Source: Ascaris suum
Lineage: Eukaryota > Nematoda > Chromadorea > Rhabditida > Ascarididae
Length of the DNA stretch: 64,000 nt
Assembly: GCA_013433145.1 (NCBI GenBank)
Contig: CM024168.1
Coordinates: 15,430,868-15,494,867, forward strand
Direction of reading: 5' to 3'
Positions 13,086 to 25,662 of this stretch are shown here, in pieces. A program made the position numbers and the translations under genes. The notes beneath the pieces are model-generated. The model made no database searches. It was not told the origin of the DNA and saw nothing but the letters and a program-made list of their open reading frames with translations. Each line of letters starts with the position of its first letter. Within the stretch, counting starts at the first letter, position 1.

Positions 13086-14541
13086 TCTCGGAAGAAAAAT
13101 ACAGAGAATCCAGCGAGCGTCTCGCTTTAGTTGAGACGCCAGCTTTTTCGCTTTCAGGATTTAATAAACGAAATTCGGATCCACTCGTAGAGGATTTATT
13201 ATATTACTAACAGAACTTGTAATGTGGTCTATATATGATATCGGCGACAACGAATCGTGTAGCAAAGTCGAGGTCATAGGTAATAACGCACACCTGGCTG
13301 GCTATTGACCATAGACTGCGAGAATCATCAGCTACCAATAGAGGAATAGCTTTCAAGTCGAGTTTTCAGGTAGTTCACCTGGCTTCCGACATATTACAAA
13401 GGTGATTTTGTCTATTGCAAAGACGATCGCTTTTATCGAAAATCATCCGAGAATTGCCAAAAACGAAAAATAGATGATAGAGTGCAATGCAATAAACTGA
13501 ACTGGGAACTTGGAATGCAATGAGATTTTAATAGCAACTATCACCAAACATAAGAATATCTCTGTCCCGATTATTTTTCTACCGCATTCCTCCTTACTTC
13601 CTTTTCCTAACCACTCCTCCTCAACTAGCGAGGGGAATAATTCTTGAAAAAAAAATTCGCTCTTCAATTTTGATATAAGATTTCGATAAAAACTACAAAA
13701 ATCACCGGTAAGCGAAAATTACCTCATCGTCGCTTAAAATGCATACTTAAGGACAAGAAAGACCCACATCGTGCAAGAATGATCTCATATACGTCCGATG
13801 TTTTGCTACTGTTATCGAGTGGCTCGGCAAATATTTTACAACTGAGACGAATGAATAACGGAGACAATAAATATATTATGTGTTCTTGAAAAGCATTTTT
13901 GACACTGCAACGAAAGAAATTATTTACAGAACAAAAAACCAATGGTAAATAAATAACAAAAACAATTCTATGCATAAACGAATCAGAACACTTTTACATC
14001 CCAAAATTTCTCGTTAGGAGGAAAGGTATACTTCCGGACGATCTTCTCCCCATTTGCCACCAACTCCGCTCCCCTCCCCCCAGCTTCCCTTTTTCCATTC
14101 TATCAGTGTTCGACTAAGTATTTTACAATCGTATTCCGCATTATGCCTACAACATCCGCTGCAATAACATTCTTCATGCCTCAAAACGAAACTGTACTGC
14201 ATTCTGTTGTTGTATGGCTAAAACACCTATGTACTAGTACATTTCAGCCAAATAAAGCCCCTCCCATACCAATATGACCTTCTTAGAGTCTCACCACCTT
14301 AAACGACTTGATCAAGATTAATAAAAATTGCCTTCACATTAAACGTTTACAGAAAAAAAAAGGCAACTCAGAGTGTTGCTTTCAGCATTTCGATATCGCC
14401 ATCTTGCACCAAACACCAATCGTCTTCGGTCTGTAAATTAACTCACTAAATTCCTTTGTTTTCTTATAATTGAAGAATTACAATGAAGTAAAAGAGTGAA
14501 AATTTGTTTAATGAACATTTTGTTAAAGTATTTTGTAAGCT

Positions 14542-14547
14542 TTTATT
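14542..14547 (-). terminator. Poly(A) signal for ATG14
   Basis: TTTATT on the plus strand reads AATAAA on the minus strand, about 120 bases after the ATG14 stop codon. It is the first canonical hexamer in a suitable position. Assignment to the gene is inference from position. Confidence 0.5.
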
Positions 14548-14667
14548 TCAAAAAAAAAATTAATTCCACATTAAAAAAGAAAGTCAATACAAAAGTATTC
14601 GTTAAATTAAAAAAAATTTAAATAAACATGAAAAAAAAACGACGCTACAAAACAACCCTCCCTAAAG

Positions 14668-16321
14668 TCAACTCCGAGAAATGAAAGAAACTCTATCAGG
14701 CGGTTTTATCAACGGAGATTTTATTATGGCGGTAATTTGTAGAACGGATATCTGCGAAGAAATTATAATATTTCTTCGTTAGGCCATTTCGCTTCACACT
14801 TCTTCTTGAATTGCTTTTCGCAAATTTCTCAGAACTTTCAAAGATTTGAGTTCCCAACGATTCATTTCATCAACTGAAATATGCAAATGACATTTCAAAA
14901 AAAAAAAACAATGCAATATCTTCTAAACAAAGAAAACATTAAAGACAAAAATAACGCGAAAAATAAAGGAATAAAAATAAAACGGACCATACTGACATTT
15001 TCCCGTTCGGCTGCTTTGATCTTTTTAAGGTCTTCTTCGATAATTCGCATTAACTGCTCATTAATGACACAAGGACGTACATTCTGCAATCAACATTTCA
15101 ATGAATTTTTTCGCGCATTGCAATCGGACTTTTTTATTAATCAATGAAAGCAAGAAAGAAAAATAAACATCCTCAAATATTTTCATACTATACGAACCAT
15201 AAATCGTGTTGAAAATTTTTTAAAGCTTTATATTCGACTAAAGAAATCAACTAATTTCTTTAAATCCTTACTATAGAAGTTCAGAAATGAGGGAATGGGT
15301 CGATAAATTTTACTTTTTTCCTCTAATATTCCATAGTTACTTATGTGGTCAAAAAATACAACAAACAAGAGCAAAAAAAAGGATCACCCCTTTAAAGTCG
15401 ATTCATAAATATCAAAAATACGGTAAACACGGCGATATAAAGCATCCCACACTTTCAGCCTAAATCCATCATTTCTCCCCTTCCTCCCGAAGAAAGGAAT
15501 CAGTGATCCACGTACCATACGTTGTTCAGCCGAACAAGCCTCATAGAGGAGCATCAAATTGGCGAACGGACGTCTCGGATCGATAGCCGCTGGATCGATT
15601 CCCTCATTTAAGCAAAGGAACACCACCGAAACATTCAACTTTGCGATGTCTACACTCAGTGAATCTTCAGCAATCTTCTCACGTAATGCTAACTCGCGAA
15701 GTGATACCTATAATCATATAACAGAACCTATTTGATAGCTCATAATTAACAGTGGTTTTATTCGGGTTGTAATCAAACTTCAGGAATATGTAAGCGAGAA
15801 ATGAAAGATGATTAAATTATAATGCAAAACATTCCTGTAAAGAGAGACAACATTTTATAAAATAAACGTTCGACGAGGTGATTTCTGCGTTCGAGCAATA
15901 TCGACGTGCGTTAATTGAACTTTTTGGTTGTTGTTCACTTAAAGTCATGTGCTGAACGGAAGCGGAAAATGATGGTGGAACGAAGGAAAGGAGAAGGACT
16001 GTACGGTTATGAAGAAAAACTTTCTGTAATGAACGAAAAAAACTCACTTGACATGGAAGAAGGATATCAAATAGAAACGGAAGAATAGCGACGAGCTGAA
16101 CGCCATATGTAAGTGCGGCAAGTGCACTGTGCATCGCTAACGAACTGTCTCTTGACCGGCATGTCGCACCACATTTTGGCCAACATTTCAGACCGTATTC
16201 ACCACAGTCATTCAAACAAAATCCATTTATCTATAAATTCGTTATGAGCATAAAATTTCTTAACTACTCTAGCATCAGTACGATAAGTTTTAAAACGCGT
16301 AGGTCCACATATGCACATTTA

Positions 16322-16417
<96 letters not shown>

Positions 16418-19400
16418 AGTGCTCCTATGCAACATATGCATAAACATACATGTATCTTCAAAAATGACTAACCTGGATTTACACGTAAATAAAGCAGCAT
16501 ATATACATATAGTTCTAAATAAATTATCAAGTACTGGAACAGTTTTTCGTGAATTTTGAATAGCGCGGGTATTTTCAACAGGTATGCAAGCAGGCAGTCA
16601 CTTTTTAACAGCAAAAGCAAACGTCCTGCTATTCGAAAACAAGCAGGCAAGCATCTGCACACTCTCTTAGCTTATGTCATTCATATTTCTAGAACTGCCG
16701 ACATATCCTCATAATGTCGTGATTTCGCGCTTTCCACTGTTACTATCTACTGTCTAAGGTTTTCGTCTGATGTTATACCTTAGCAGCTTTTCGGAGTAAA
16801 CACCGTTTAAAGAAACCAATGCAATATATAAGAATGTATTTGAATGTTCCAAACCTTACCGAATAGTGGACAGTTGGCTTTTCCGACTCATCAACTACTG
16901 GTGTTAACAATTCCTTTCCGTCCTTCATATTCCTGCTGAAAAAAAAAATAAAAGAGTTATATCAGAAACAGCAATTATTTTCGGTAATGATCTAATTATT
17001 TACGATATAATAAACAAAAAAGAGCCATTCTTAACGGATAATTTTCTTCTGAAATATCCAGCAGAAAAATAAAACTTGTAAACAACACATATCACGACAT
17101 AAATTGCCGGCGGACCGGGACGAAGGACTTGTGAGTGAACCGGAAATTGCCTTTAGATAATGTCTCTTTCCATCGCCTTTTCCTTCATTTCCCTTCCCCA
17201 TTCCACTTCCACATCTGCTCTAAATTCCATCTAAGCGAAACAAGTTCACTCCTCCTGACTATCATTCAAAAAATACGAAAGCAGGACACTGTGTTGGAAG
17301 TCCGATCGATGCGAGTGTTTTAGGCAAAGGATTTGAAGCTTACGAAGCATCGGCGATCTGCTCTGGGATACGTCTGTCTTGTTCACTTTGTTGCAAGCAA
17401 ACACATTCGCCACATTTTTTCTCCTGCTTTGCAAGTGGGAACACCTCTCGAAATAACTGCAGCGCCATTTCACGGTGCTTTAAGTAAAGCTGAAATGAAA
17501 CTTCCGTTAAGCACTTCTTATCTTGTTAATGTAATCTGTAAACGAAACCTCCCCAATAATTTACCTTTACATAACCTAAAATCCTAGAAGCATATTGCAT
17601 TCCTTCTGCAGTTAGATAACCAGATTACAAATTTATCGCGAAGGAAAGACGTCCAAGCCTTTTAGCCCAGCAGTTGGGGGGATGGGAGGGAGAGGAAGAG
17701 AAATGGAAGGCGACGTGGAGGGAATACCTGGTGTATTGCTCCCTTAAACTCTGAAATACTCCATATATAAGCAACAATAAACAATAAATCGAAAGCATTA
17801 AAAATATTTCGGTCATGCAACTCAAGTCAACGTTTCTTGACGTAACTGGATCGTATAAACAAAATCAACTAACCGTTTTCCTTAGTTTCTCAATTTCCGC
17901 TTTCTTTGCTAAAGGCCGTGCCAATACCTTGTTATGCTGATTACATATTACCTGAAATAAGTTGCAACTTGATTTATGATGCGGTCGGTCAACAATGCCC
18001 CTAAATCATTAGTAAGCAAAAAAAGAAAGGGAAAAAGAAAAAAACAGTGTGATAGTCGCAATTTCAAGGCGTTTCCAAGGGGTCTTAATATTTAAGACAA
18101 AGGAATTAAATTATTTAAGATAATGCTGCTTGTGTATCAAGTTTATTATGTAAATTTGCATAAAAGTATGTCCATCGATATGTAAATTTTCAACTATATA
18201 ATGTGTAACACTTAATTTGCATAGACGACAACTCATCATTTGCAATAGCTCCACAGTATTATAGCAACCTTCAATGACATCTTATCTATAACGCTAACTT
18301 TGAAGAATTAAAAAAAAAAAAGAATAATAAACGAAATAATTCTCAAGGTATTTCATAAAATTTACTCAAATATTAATAAGAAATACCCTCATTCTTTAAA
18401 AAGCTCTCAATTTATTTCAAGCAACAAAATTTGATAAATTAAGAAATCCACACATAGATTATATGAGTATAAAAATATTCACTTGCAGATCGGTGATATT
18501 TTTTCGAGTACGCGTCAATTTTTCGTCAACCTCTTTGAGGTTCTTTCTCTTATCGAGAATAGTTCTCTTTTTTTCCTCGAGAAGAAACTTCAAATTCTCT
18601 ATCGATTCTCGTGTATCCAACATCATCTTTTCAACTCTTGTCTGAAATGACTAATTTTTATTCATTTTTTTATTCATATATTTTCCCCTCACCATTCTGT
18701 CAAAATCGAAATTCTCTAAAAGATACCACTCCCAAATTGGAAAAATCGATTGTTATTGCTTTAAAACTATATAATCTCCCCCACTCCCATCCATCCCCTA
18801 TCACCTCACTCAAAAATTGTGGCAATTATTTCATCTAATAGAGAAAAAGTTGCGATCGAAATAAAAAAGTAGATATCATAACGCTGTTAGTTATAAATGC
18901 TCATATGGATGACAAAATATTTCATCCACTGTTTGCATTTAAGAATGAACAATAAATGTAAGCTAGGCTCGGAGAGAATAGGAACACAAGTTTGAAGTTA
19001 CAAAACAAAAAGCAAAAATTGCAGGAAAAAAAAAAGAAATCGCCTTCGGACATTTTTCGTAGTGTTCAGATCCACTGATCGTAGCTAATATCGAAGCGTA
19101 GCATTATTTATTTAGTTGTGAAGCGACCATTAGTAATAAAGAATTGCAGAAGATTAGGCCAAACTGATTGAAATGAACGATTACCTTATCAATGATAGCG
19201 CAAAAAGAGTGTTGCATTGGAAGCTTCTCTTCTTTATAAAATGATAACTAAAATATAGACAACGGAAATGGGATAATAACGTTTATTTGAGATGGTCGAG
19301 AGTGACGACTAATAAACAATTTTTGATAATTCACATAGTAAGGGTACAATAATAGTAATTATTAGTGGATCTTTACTTGCTCAAATATTAGTCTAATATT

Positions 19401-20927
19401 GGAAAGCAACCAAGGAAAATACCTGTTCTCGGAGGACCTCTTCGATATCATGGGCAATTTCATCTCTTCTACGAATCAATTCCGTTTGTAATGATCGTTT
19501 CTTGTAGAAATGCACTGAAATTTTCAATGAATCATACGATTGTGAGCGGATTAATCATTGAAGGAGGATAATGCTGGAAAAGAAGAGAAAACTCTAGCTG
19601 AGTAGTTGGAATATTTGGACGTTAAAATAGTTTTCTCTTCGGTGTTTATCTGTTTACCTGTAATAATTTTCTAGTTCATGCAAATAAGATAATTTCAAAG
19701 ATATCATAAATGCTTTTATTATTACTTTTTGAATCAGAGATATCTCTTTCATCTATATCATATCTGAGAGAAAATTACCGATAATAAGGTCGAATAAGTT
19801 TGGGGAAAAAAAATAGTAGAAGAGAGTGAAAATAAAAAGAGAGTTACCTTTACGCGTTGCACAACTCTGACATAAACATGACGTCTTACGCTGACATATC
19901 GAACAAGGGAATTTCCCATTCCTAAAGATGCTGAGAATTGATTAAATAATATTCGTTTTATTTGTATTTCAATGAAAAATTAATTGACATATAAATCAAT
20001 GATCACCCGTAAAAATTCAACGACAAAAAATGTGCGCCTTTTCAAAATTCACGCGATTGTTTACTTGACTTCTTTAGTTGATCACCCGTAAATTCAAAAC
20101 TTGTTGATGAATCGGTTTACTATACTCAAATATATATTGATGAATATATACTTGTTAATGAATATACTCAATATATATGCATAATCTTCATTCCATCTTT
20201 GCGTTCCTATTTCCCGTCTTCCGTCAATAATTTTCCGGTCTCCTTTTTTTTGTTTCTATACTTTATTTTCATTTAATAACAAATATTTCTCGTAATCTTC
20301 TTTAAGAGTATTTTAAAGCATCTTTTGGAGTACTAAAAATTGCAAATTTCCTTTGATATGATACTCTAACAACAATGTAATGTATTAGTGAAAGAGTGTA
20401 AAATAATTAATTATTGAGAGGAGAAATATACTTCATAGATGATGAGCGTTGCGTTGTCGTTGCAGCCGATTTCAATGGTTGATCGAAACGATGGAGAATA
20501 CCCAACGATGTGGGTGTGGCTAGTGCTGCATCCGCTAAACCACGACATGCATCCAAGGTATCTGGATTGAGTTGAAAGATCAACGACGGTCGTGGTGAGG
20601 CATATGGCCGTGCTAAAATCAACTGCTTCATTATCAACCGCATGTATCGCATACAAAAGTATAAGAAATACGGCAAGGTGATATGAACGCTCAGATATGC
20701 CCAGGCGTTGTGAAATAAACTGAAAATTATCACTGATTTCGGATTTAAAAATGGCTATTTCTGGAAATAAAGATAAAAGGTTGTTAAATAAATTGCCGAA
20801 ATATGGCAGGTAAATCTACTGAATAAAGCAAACTCCATGAAAACAACCTACCAGGGACGCTAATAGAAGCGCGATATTGTGTAGATGAAGCGGATCGTCG
20901 ATGAGTAAAATCGAACGGGAAAGACAT
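14668..20927 (-). CDS. ATG14: ATG14/EPG-8-like autophagy protein, 12 exons
   Basis: Atg14 (Barkor; EPG-8 in C. elegans) directs the Vps34-Beclin1 lipid kinase complex to autophagosome-forming membranes. Exons on the minus strand: 20927-20852, 20612-20432, 19921-19848, 19514-19423, 18641-18483, 17951-17874, 17489-17344, 16932-16860, 16230-16048, 15707-15516, 15083-14997, 14751-14668. They sum to 1,425 nt, 474 residues plus stop, close to human ATG14 (492). All junctions are GT-AG and keep phase. Residues from about 87 hold the Cys-rich CSIC...CLCQSC motif that corresponds to the N-terminal cysteine repeats of Atg14. Heptad-rich exons at 19.5-17.9 kb give the coiled coil that should bind Beclin 1. 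The exon at 17489-17344 carries [15 protein letters not shown], and later exons carry [17 protein letters not shown] and [16 protein letters not shown], both diagnostic of the Atg14/UVRAG domain. UVRAG is less likely because it lacks this Cys motif. The start is the first Met of an exon whose phase fits. The extreme N- and C-terminal exons are the least certain. Confidence 0.92.
16325..16414. repeat. (AT)45 microsatellite in an ATG14 intron
   Basis: Uninterrupted AT dinucleotides lie in the intron between the exons 16932-16860 and 16230-16048, about 95 bases before the downstream acceptor. The open frames across it (Ile-Tyr repeats on both strands) are repeat artefacts. Confidence 0.98.
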
Positions 20928-23900
20928 GACGATATTATTAATTAATCGATGACTCAGTCAGTTGAAGTCTACGTTCATCTTCACCTCGAAATGATGAAAT
21001 TGCCCAGCAATAATATCTCCTGAAATAATTGCTATACTCTCATTTATGAATTGGCTAATTGCTTCGCAATATTTGTCGCAAATGTTTCAAGATCCACACT
21101 GGTAGCGAACCTTTCGTTATCACCGCCGATCTATGAGCAACAGGTTATGTAAAGCTAACTGAACGGCACCACTCTGGTCTGATAACACATTAGGGTCCCT
21201 CTTCAACACATTTATTCTCTATCGCCTAGAACCACAGATTCATAATGCAGTCTTTGTGTGAGAAGCTGGCGAAACGAGCTCGAGCAGATGGCGCCGTTAA
21301 CACATAGAACACAGCTCGTGAAAGACGTAAACTCGGGCTCAAAAACGCAATATCATAGGTGATCAGGTTAATCGAAGAGTTGATTTCTGGAAGAAAGGAA
21401 CCCGTGACACGGCCACAAACTCTCTCTCCGGACGTACCACGGCACGGACAAATGCATGACCCGATCATTGCAGGAACCTTGGCTGCTCTGCTACAGCTGG
21501 GAATCCGTGGCTTTTGTCATGCAAAAAAGGGGATCTCCAGCTCCCATCACACAGTAGTGGGACCCTTGGCCTCATATCTGTCAGCCTATGCGCGCATGTT
21601 CCCTTTCTGCGTGCTTTGAAATCCCAGTAACGGGTGATGGGACTATGCTTTCCTCCTCTTCTGGTCAAAGAAGGACAGATGACCAGGTATATGACGGCAC
21701 AGGCGCTTCGTATTCCTTACCGTCATTTACCACCACAGATCATTCATTCATTCATATTCTTCTCTCCGGCGGGGGCTTCTCTGTTGGACGTGATGTCTGT
21801 CTGTGTTTGTCGGTTGTCTATTTTTGTTGTGTGCAAGTAATGATCGTCTAATAAAATGTATCATTAAATGCGTGGAAAAGTTTGTTATCTTCCAAGCTCT
21901 TTTATTGCAAACTCTTCTGAGCAAGTCGTTTGTCATTTGCTTTATCAGTTGTTATCCGATGTCTTTGAATTGTCGTATCCTTTCAAAACGTTCAGTCCCT
22001 GTCAGGATCGAGACTGAGTCTAGCACATGACAAAGTGGAGGAGGGGGAGGGTGAGTTAAAAAACGGTCCCATTTTGAGGAGTTGAAGCGGATCGCTTAGC
22101 CGAAAGTGGATTCAACCCGTTCCCATTTTAATCAGTTACATATTTTGTTGCACCATTCGAATATTTTATTAAAAACTAAAACTTGCGTCGTTCTTCTTTG
22201 TGCTAGATAGTATGGAGCAATGTAAGATTGCTACTGGTGTCATCGTTGGTAAATGAAGGTGATCAGAGTTATGTGTAGTTGGAGATCCTTCAACACAGGT
22301 AAAACGGAGGTCTCAACGGACAGGTCCATGCATGTTTCTGTAGAATTTAGAAGACCGCGCTTTCGATTTTTTTTTTTTGAAGACTCAAGCCTCGAACTCC
22401 GTCAGGTGGGTGGCTTTTGCCTCACCTTGCTCCTCCTTCCCTTCCTCGCATACCTCCCTTCACCTTTCGTACGCGAAAAATTGGTGTATATATATACAAC
22501 ATGTATTTTCCACATTCCGCGTCATATGAATTGCTGGAAATTGAAGTTGAACTTCCATTAATTGAGTGTTTTATTATGTGTTCAATCGTGCTTTTCCAGG
22601 TAGAATGGTTGAGAAACTTTCTGCTATACGTTGCTTCAATGGTATCCAGTATATCTTTTCCCACATCAGGTAAATATTCCAGTACTCTAACAGCCTGTAT
22701 TATTTTCAATTCCAGGTATTGATAACATCCGGTTACCTTTATATTATCAACGCTGTCCACCACGCCTTTTTCTTTGGAATATATCTATGCAATTATTCAA
22801 AAATCTTTAAAAATCCGAATGTTTTTATAGTTTGGTCGAATATCATTGCATGCTTTCTCTAACACCCGCATACCCCCATTCCACTAATGGCCACATAGCA
22901 TAAGGCCATAGGACTGCCTTCATTTATTGACTAGTCAACAAAATCACCGATTAATAAATAAGGAAATCAAAAAAAAAAAAAAACACTATCGCGCACTCAG
23001 TTAATCAAACCAACATATATCGAATAGGCCAAACTAGGTTTCATTAATTAGCCAAGATGCATTATTGAAAAGACAAAAATATGGGAAAATATTCGCCGTC
23101 GGCAGTGGATGGATTAAATTCGAAATATTTTTGCAATTTGGGAGACCGCACACGCCGATTGAAGAGTCAGTCGAACTCTTATTTCACTTAATTCATAAAT
23201 TGCCACAGAGAATCATCTCTGAAGAGAGCGGTGATATTTATAAGGTGATAAATGGAGAATTGTGCTCTATACCGGAAGCACAAACGAAAATCAATCATTT
23301 CACACATAATTTCTACGGAAGTTAAATAGATGAGAGAAAAGAAATAAAAAATGACCAGCAAAACGAATTCCACTATGGATCAATTATATTTGATATAATA
23401 CGTCCTATGTCGATTGTATAGAGAGGTCGTCGAATACAACAAGGTCCAATACAAGAAACTCAATGATTGGTGGCTCAATGATAAAGGATCTCCCTATTCA
23501 AAAGCATAGAGAAACAACCTCTCCAAGCCTCAAGACAATAGAAGGTTGTCTCTTGAGGCTTGGAGAGGTCGTTCTTTTTTTGTATTTTTTGTGTCAAGAG
23601 CGTTTCTCGTTTTTTTTTTGATAAGGCTGACTAGCACTACTTACTGCTTTCTGTTTACGTCTTGAATACACCTTACTTGATGCTAACATAAATTCGTAAA
23701 AGTTTGAAGTTTATATCCATAATGGGGGGATTTAATTTATATATTATTGATTTCTATACTTTATTTTGTCTCCAACCTGAGTTATCCTTCACGATGCAGT
23801 GATCTAAGAGTTAAGCAGAGAGAGAGATGCACGTGACACTATCGGCTATGATAACAGATTAAGTGACTCAGACTTGAGCTGTTTTAATTAACCTTGAGGC

Positions 23901-24213
23901 TTCAAACGTTATTTAAATGCCGCCGGCATCATATAGCACCTTTTCCCACCTTTCTTTTATTTCACCAGCATTTTTCTTTTTGTTTTTCATGAATATAACT
24001 TTTCCTAATAACCAATAATAAAAGCGCAAGAAATCATTTATGTCACCTTCATTTATTAAGTATTTTGTATGATTCTGAGCAAGATGAGGTTATTTTTAAT
24101 TGTATCTTATTGTCTCAGTTTTCGCTTTATAATTTACCCAAAAGCCATGCTTTTTATTTTGTCGTAAGCAGACTTTTCATGAACTAATAATCAAGATCAA
24201 GGCATAATTTTAG
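20928..24213. other. Divergent intergenic spacer between ATG14 and esterase D
   Basis: The two genes point away from each other, so their promoters should lie here, but I see no clear core-promoter element. The unplaced first exon of esterase D should also be here. I searched for the family's conserved N-terminal Asn-Lys-Cys-Phe-Gly-Gly-like segment and did not find it. About 21230-21850 is noticeably richer in G and C than its surroundings and ends near an AATAAA (about 21851). A near-perfect hairpin lies at 23517-23569. Confidence 0.5.
23517..23569. repeat. Hairpin with 22-24 base arms
   Basis: The left arm 23517-23538 (ACCTCTCCAAGCCTCAAGA then CAA) pairs with the right arm 23546-23569, with one 2-base bulge and a 7-base loop. 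It lies upstream of the first identified esterase D exon. It could be a precursor-type RNA hairpin or a small foldback. No mature-RNA evidence can be seen from sequence. Confidence 0.8.
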
Positions 24214-25572
24214 CTCCGAATTGAATTGCACAATGAAATTTGGCATCTATATTCCGGACCTGAAACCCGCCGAGAAAGCACCAATCCTATATTATCTTTC
24301 GGGTGCGTTATTTTTTCTTATAGCATTTTTTTAACATTATAGGTAAGTGCATTACTTGGTTAACACTGCTAGGAAAGCGGAGACGTTATGTTCGCAAGTA
24401 CTCTTTCATACATTTGTTTTCGTTTCATATAGCGGCTTTTCCCTCTTTAAAATCGATCAGAATTGCATCGTTTGGATACTTCGCTTTTGCATTTTATTTA
24501 ATTTTCTGCTCAGCTTTATTCGCGAATTGCTGGTACTGGGCTAGACATCTATGATCCGTTTGCAAATATTATTTATTTTCAGTAATTTTTTAATTCTGTT
24601 ACTTTGATACGGCTGAGGTGACCCTCGATACGAAGCTGATTTGAATTTGAGAATGGGGTCATTATTATTATTGTGTTACTCATCTTATACGGTTTTGCAA
24701 TGTGTATAAGCTTTCATTTATGTTATATAAATCATAAAATTCTTCTCGAGGCAGATCTATTTTCTTGTTTCTGTGTCTTATCGTGAAATAACCCGAATAG
24801 TGAGTTGTTTGCAAATAGAATTTGGGGTCCGTTGAGTGGTATATAGCACAATCCATAGTACTATTTCACGGTAAGACATAGAAACAAATGAATAGATCTG
24901 CCAATTTTATGAGATGAAAGCTCAGATGAAAGAATCCTCTTTGCAAACAACTCATTGTATAAAGTAATAGCAAAATCTTTCATTAGTTAACAATAAATGT
25001 TGTTAAATAAAACAATTTCCAAATATGTTTCGCATTGAAGGATTGACGTGCACCGAGGCGAATTTTATCGAGAAGAGTGGTTTTCAAAGATCGGCTTCCG
25101 CGATGAAAATAATCGTCGTTAATCCGGATACAAGTCCTCGCGGTGTGGATATTCCTGGTGACTCGGAGAGTTGGGACTTCGGAAAAGGTTAATAAAGCAG
25201 TATGTAGTACATCTGAAGCACATTGTTCATTTCTACTTTTCTATGAAAATAGACATCCCTCATTTATATCGAAACATTGGCTTTTTCCTGAGTTGTATTG
25301 GAATAGCGCTTTTTGAAGGATTTGAGTCCCCTAAGTTTATTGGAATTCATAACCAGAATTTTCGCATTAACTATTTGTTTGTTATTGATCTTCTTTGTGA
25401 TTTGAATACATTGGTTTTCCTTGTGGTTTGAAACAGCATCGGTCTATCGCTTCTAGCCATCTTTACCTACCACATCGTAGATGAGTGAATATCGCAGTAT
25501 CGGTCATAAGGATCCTTGTTTCTTCATGTTTATTGCACGGCGGAAACAAAAAAGTCGAATGTTTGTGCACAA

Positions 25573-25662
<90 letters not shown>

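Larger units (their letters stand above)
9970..14540. other. AT-rich intergenic region downstream of ATG14
   Basis: No gene is supported. It contains a 25-base direct repeat (11741-11765 and 11812-11836), a (GA)n/GGGA purine tract at about 12077-12104, and two adjacent hairpins at 13054-13139. Open frames overlap on both strands around 12700-13080 but show no splice structure or known family. Confidence 0.45.

Noticed and set aside
16244..16471. Ile-Tyr repeat open frames
   Set aside because: Produced by the (AT)n microsatellite in the ATG14 intron; the same applies to 25481-25972 and 36192-36443.
20407..20733. Apparent hydrophobic N-terminus upstream of ATG14 (membrane-like segment)
   Set aside because: The phase-consistent model enters this exon at 20612 from the Met-containing exon 20927-20852, so the hydrophobic part is intron.
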